Assembly: GCA_916613615.1 (NCBI GenBank)
Contig: OU744732.1
Location: 61,331,227 to 61,395,226 of the forward strand
Length of the DNA: 64,000 bases
Source: Steromphala cineraria
Lineage: Eukaryota > Mollusca > Gastropoda > Trochida > Trochidae
Reading direction: 5' to 3'
Each line of letters opens with the position of its first letter. The first letter of the stretch is position 1. The translations under genes were made by a program, and so were the position numbers. The notes beneath the pieces are model-generated. The model saw only the letters and a program-made list of their open reading frames with translations. It ran no database searches and had not been told where the DNA came from. Positions 60,257 through 64,000 of the stretch are shown piece by piece.

Positions 60257-60307
60257 TCCTAATGTCTTTAGGTCGGGTTTCACCTCCAGAGATTGACAAG
60301 TTGAAAT
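60257..60307 (-). CDS. 51-nt exon upstream of the nSTAND3 exon
   Basis: Acceptor with a good pyrimidine tract (GCTTTTTTTCTATTTGAATTCAG, of which the last AG is at 60308-60309) and donor GGA/GTAAGT at 60256. It enters in phase 1 and leaves in phase 1, reading FNLSISGGETRPKDIR; its last base plus the AA of the next exon makes a codon for K, giving an unbroken join to RSEEEIKLR. Two good splice sites with matching phase make it likely to be real. The encoded linker would lie between an N-terminal domain and the NTPase; no upstream exon was found. Confidence 0.55.
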
Positions 60308-61498
60308 CTGAATTCAAATAGAAAAAAAGCACACGTAAAGTAATAAATTTCAGATATGGACAAGAAAATTATTTTTGTTATCCCCCAAATGCTCTTTTTA
60401 CTCCTTCTCATCGTTGGTTGGTAAAAAAATTATCGAGGGTATTAAAGTTCTATGCATATACATGTCATAACCTACCTTTTTTTCCTAAAGTAACATTTTG
60501 TCATGTAACTGAACTAATAGTTGTTAGTGTACATTAGTTTGGCCTCCATGATGATCAACATGGAAATGTAAATGTGAAATCAGAAGCCCTCAATAGAAGT
60601 TTGTTTAAAGACGCTCTACAAAGACGCTAAAGGCCGAAAAATCGACATTTAAGTTAAACAAAACTACCTGCAAAGATGGTTAATACCTATAAAGAAAGGG
60701 GACAGGTAGTATAGGGGTGTACTTTGAACAACGAACATATAGGGTGGGCGCTGTCTATATTGGACAACATTACGTAATTAGGTGTTATTGTACATTTGGT
60801 TGACTTCCGATTAATACCCTAAAAAAAGAGGACACTTGAGTTAAACAAGACAACCTACAACCACCCGACATGTAAGCTGAAGCCGACAGTCTACAAACAC
60901 CCGATAAAAAGGGGGAAATTTGAGTGTAAAAATTAGCTCTGCAAACAAAGTAAACGCCAGAAAGAAAGAAAGGGGACATGTAAGATAAACAATACGGCCT
61001 GCTAACACCTGAAAGAATGTGGGCATGTAAGTTTTACTCCACGGTCTACAAAACTCAAAAAAATGAAAGTAACACCCTCAAGAAAGTGGACATGTAAGAA
61101 ACCGGTCTACATTTAAATGAAAGAAAGGTGTTATGTAATTTTACGAGATGGCCTATAAAAAGACGTGTAAGATTCTATCCACACCGTCCCAATGATCATC
61201 GACAACCTAAGATGCAAATTGGATAAGAAAGTTAAAACTGCTGACAGGTGACAGGTCTTTTGATGAATAAATTCTTTCACTAGACATTGCGGTTCTGAAA
61301 GTGATAACACGCAAATTTGTCATTCTAGGCAATAAAATTACACATTTCATTACTTTATTTACACACCAGTCAGTCTCGTGTTGCCCATCCCTCCGTAGAC
61401 AATTCCTGCAACATTTGCTGTTCCAACATTCCCTTCTCTCACTCCTGTAACGTTGATTGTAGAGGGTGTCCTGTGAGGGAATGAGGGAAACGATGTGT
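60308..61498. other. Intron or intergenic, nothing recognised
   Basis: Purine-rich stretches with recurring GAAAGAA...GGACATGTAAG phrases at about 60700-61120, suggestive of a degenerate repeat of about 60-70 bp. No exon seen. Confidence 0.35.
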
Positions 61499-61740
61499 AT
61501 ATAGAGAATATAGTTGATATATTTGATATCAGAAGACACGAGGGTGAGATTCTATTTATCATCCAAATCATTTTTTATCACATTAACATGAAAAATTTAC
61601 ATCTTTCAGCACTGCATAGACCTCCTACTCCTAAACCAGTGATGTCATAGCATTGTGACATCATCATGTTAATGACGTCATAGCATTGTGACGCTGTTGT
61701 GTTTATGACGTCATAGCATTGTGACGTCATTACTGATGAT
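61499..61740. repeat. Repeat family B, copy 3, running into a 33-bp tandem repeat
   Basis: TTGATATATTTGATATCAGAAG followed by ACACGAGGGTGAGATTCTATTTATCAT matches the right arm and flank of copy 2. At 61641, 61674 and 61707 three 33-bp units start with GA(T/C)GTCATAGCATTGTGACR; TGACGTCA occurs in the array. Confidence 0.75.
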
Positions 61741-61898
61741 GTAAAACCTTTGTGATGTCATGTATTTTCTGATTACAAAGCATTGTTCAAAATCTACTGT
61801 CAAAACGATATCTCCTGTGGAACACAGTTTTGGATGATAAATGTATATGTATATTGCAGTCTTATAAAAATTGAAAGTTAGTCGATGGAAAAAAGTGT

Positions 61899-62014
61899 AA
61901 AAATATTATCTCTAGCGGGGTTCAAACCTCAGCCAGCCCGGATTTCCTCTCATTCACAGACCGAGACGGGGAAGATATCCTGAATGGTTCGAGCCCCGAT
62001 AGAGACAATATTTT
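61899..62014. mobile_element. Short palindromic element
   Basis: AAATATTATCTCTAGCGGGG with TTCAAACC at the left and GGTTCGAGCCCCGATAGAGAC with AATATTT at the right form inverted arms of about 27 bp. The GGTTCGAGCCCC resembles a tRNA B box, but the inverted arms make a MITE more likely. Confidence 0.5.
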
Positions 62015-63180
62015 TTATATATTATTCCTCGGAGCACGGTCGATTTTAATCAGACTGTGTATATTGTATACATATTGCAATGAAATCAAATTAAATACAT
62101 ACAACTTTTGAACAAAATTATGTTTAACTGTTCATTAGCTCCGATGTGTAATCATCGTTTGGACAAATTAACAAATTACTACTGTCTCTGAAAAAAATAT
62201 TAAACAGGCAGTATCAAAGTGTTTATTCTAAACAACATAAACGTATACAGATAAAAACATCGTTACTTTAGTTAACTCATTTGCATGTCACCATACACCA
62301 ATTATCCTAATTATTTTATTTAATTTTGAAATTGCCAAATCACGAACATCTTCCTTTTTGTGGCTCAGAAAATTACGGTTTCGCACACTTGCATCTTGCT
62401 ATTGCCCTAAAGGTACATATCCAATAACCCCCCCAAAAAGTGTCCGAACAAAATTTACAAACCTTTGGCGAGAGAACACATTTCCCATTGTAAATTGTCA
62501 ATTGGTTTCTGGATGTAGAACTGAAATCAGAAAAGTAATGTTTAGAAGATAAAAAGCTATGCAAAAGCTGACATCAATTTAAAAAAAACATTGAGTCGAA
62601 ATAAGTTATAATGGTGTCATAATGAATGTTTCAAGTTAATCTAAGTGTTGCTTTAATAAAGATTAATTAAAGGTATTTCTCTACAGCATGAATCAAAGGG
62701 CGTTGACATTTGTAGTAAATATTGCATTATGTAAATTATATTGATATAAAATGGGACATTGTCACGCTGTGCTACTGTATGCACTTTTCCCGCTCCTCAC
62801 CAAACTACTCATTATGCTATGTCGTTACCAATTGTATATATTTGTCGAGCTAAACTTTCTCTTTTCAATGATATAAAATGTAATATTGTATCTGCAATAT
62901 TATGGCCGCCATTTACATGTAGATGCGTAGCACCTGGTTATTTTCACCATATTTTCCTGGCTTATCTTCTATTATAGGTTGTTCTATGATGTGTATGTTG
63001 TATATTCTTATATGTATGTGTAGCCTAGGATAAGCCATATCTAATGATTCCTCACTTTCTTTTGTATCTTGTATATTGTTTAAATTATGATCATTCTAGT
63101 GCTGCTAAGAAACACACTGTCCTTTCTTCGAGTTCCAAGATCTAAACTCCCTCTTTAATTCTGGCTTTCTTCGACGTCCG
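62015..63180. other. Non-coding
   Basis: Nothing recognised. Confidence 0.3.
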
Positions 63181-63189
63181 CACTCAGAG

Positions 63190-63304
63190 TATATATGGTA
63201 CGACTGTAAGTTCGGCTAGCATCATCGTTACCCCTGGGCGACTGGTCACTGCAGAACACCCACTGAAACGAGTTCTTCTGAGCGGCGGAAACTTTCATTT
63301 TGGT
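63190..63304 (+). promoter_or_regulatory. Possible promoter and untranslated first exon
   Basis: TATATAT at 63190-63196, then a GC-richer stretch of about 80 bp from the expected start site to a donor-like TTTTG/GTAAGG at 63303. No downstream acceptor or coding exon is in the window, so this is a suggestion only. Confidence 0.25.
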
Positions 63305-63669
63305 AAGGCATATACTACATCTTTCTTAAGTTTGGTTTTGGAGTTAGCAGATCACGTATCGTATCTCTCTACTAATACTTTGTATTTGTAAGGGCTTACA
63401 TCTACCCCTAAATATCCTTACTAATTGTAATATTGCTCACCAATTCAGTAGGATTTATTTTAGTACAGTGTGCCAAGATTAATCCCTCTCCCCCTTCTAA
63501 TCGCTCGCTCGTGAGTGATGTTCTGTGTGTTTTGAAAGTGTCCCCGTAATTAACAAGACTCGCCAATTACTTCTGTCTGATTGTTTAACCCTTACGATGC
63601 GGGTATATATTTTTGCTCTAAGCCCACACGGCGGAACTGTTTTGTCCGGTGCCAGCCACAGTTATATCC

Positions 63670-63997
63670 TGATTGGCCGCTTCTTAATTTTTTGTGCGCG
63701 GATATACATATGATACATGGAAATAAAGAAAATTCTCTACTCTATACGATGATCTAATTGTTCGTGAGATATAAATGCCGCAAGGTGGGTACCCTCAATC
63801 ATTTTGAGGTAAAAAATAAAATTTGCGACACTTGTCGCAACGCTTGCCGTTCCTGTTTTTGTGCGCGCATATACATATGATACATGGAAATAAGACAATT
63901 CTTTCTTCTACACGATGATGTAAAAATTATAGAATTATCTCTAATGGTTCGTGAGATATGAATGCCGCAAGGTGGGTACCCTCAACCTTTTTTGAGA
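63670..63997 (+). repeat. Tandem duplication of about 165 bp at the window end
   Basis: TTTTGTGCGCGGATATACATA at about 63688 recurs as TTTTGTGCGCGCATATACATA at about 63856. In both, ATGATACATGGAAATAA, GTTCGTGAGATAT.AATGCC and GCAAGGTGGGTACCCTCAA follow. Between them is CGACACTTGTCGCAACG with an inverted GCGACA/TGTCGC. The array may continue beyond the window. Confidence 0.75.
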
Positions 63998-64000
63998 AAA

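Noticed and set aside
1..64000. CRISPR arrays, bacterial operons or riboswitches
   Set aside because: Tandem repeats here lack unique spacers of constant length, and the gene structure is eukaryotic (introns, LINEs, LTR element).

Overview
This is an AT-rich metazoan nuclear window, most likely from a mollusc and probably a bivalve. Three things point there: a large load of LINE, Ty3/gypsy, DIRS and MULE relics and small hairpin transposons; a split nSTAND3-plus-ankyrin gene of the kind expanded in bivalves; and a repeat with a run of 'ccgtc' motifs that I associate with bivalve genomes. There is no sign of prokaryotic organisation. Several apparently long open frames begin at non-ATG codons, so I chose starts by splice sites and homology instead.

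Region 1-10.4 kb: a frameshifted fragment of an unnamed conserved protein, a minisatellite near 3.4-4.1 kb, one plausible host exon (SPRY-like, 4810-5491, minus), a decayed Ty3/gypsy integrase (5.9-6.6 kb), a bivalve-type dispersed repeat, and the 3' half of an L1-like LINE on the minus strand.

Region 10.4-20.9 kb: the best-preserved unit is a complete Ty3/gypsy-type element. Its two 1310-bp LTRs look identical by eye. It carries gag, then pol in the same frame after a single UAG, an integrase ending in a chromodomain, and an envelope-like ORF with a furin-type site. It sits inside the RT of the LINE with a 6-bp target duplication (ATAAGT); the 5' half of the LINE resumes at 20953. LINE ORF1 lies at 23997-24791. 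Each LTR contains a 29-bp direct repeat that exactly brackets a GT...AG, intron-like segment. The first repeat lies at the predicted transcription start and the second just after the poly(A) signal.

Region 25-50 kb: mostly non-genic. It holds hairpin MITEs (one with a clear 9-bp target duplication, one at TTAA, one at TA), a MULE transposase relic, three LINE remnants, and a 1-kb 19-bp-unit minisatellite with higher-order structure.

Region 50-60.3 kb, minus strand: a multi-exon nSTAND3 NTPase gene. A 51-nt exon (60257-60307), the NTPase exon (55147-56315) and an ankyrin exon (from 53043 down) join in matching phases. The ankyrin part is an array of about 18 nearly identical 108-bp units. It is cut by a 5'-truncated LINE at about 50959-51663 and ends at a hAT-like terminal motif. 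The gene resembles a STAND-type innate immune receptor. Its large intron holds a decayed DIRS-type retrotransposon (58.2-60.0 kb).

Region 60.3-64 kb: no recognised exon, only dispersed repeats, a 33-bp TGACGTCA tandem repeat and a duplicated segment at the window end. The 5' end of the nSTAND3 gene is not identified and may lie beyond the window.
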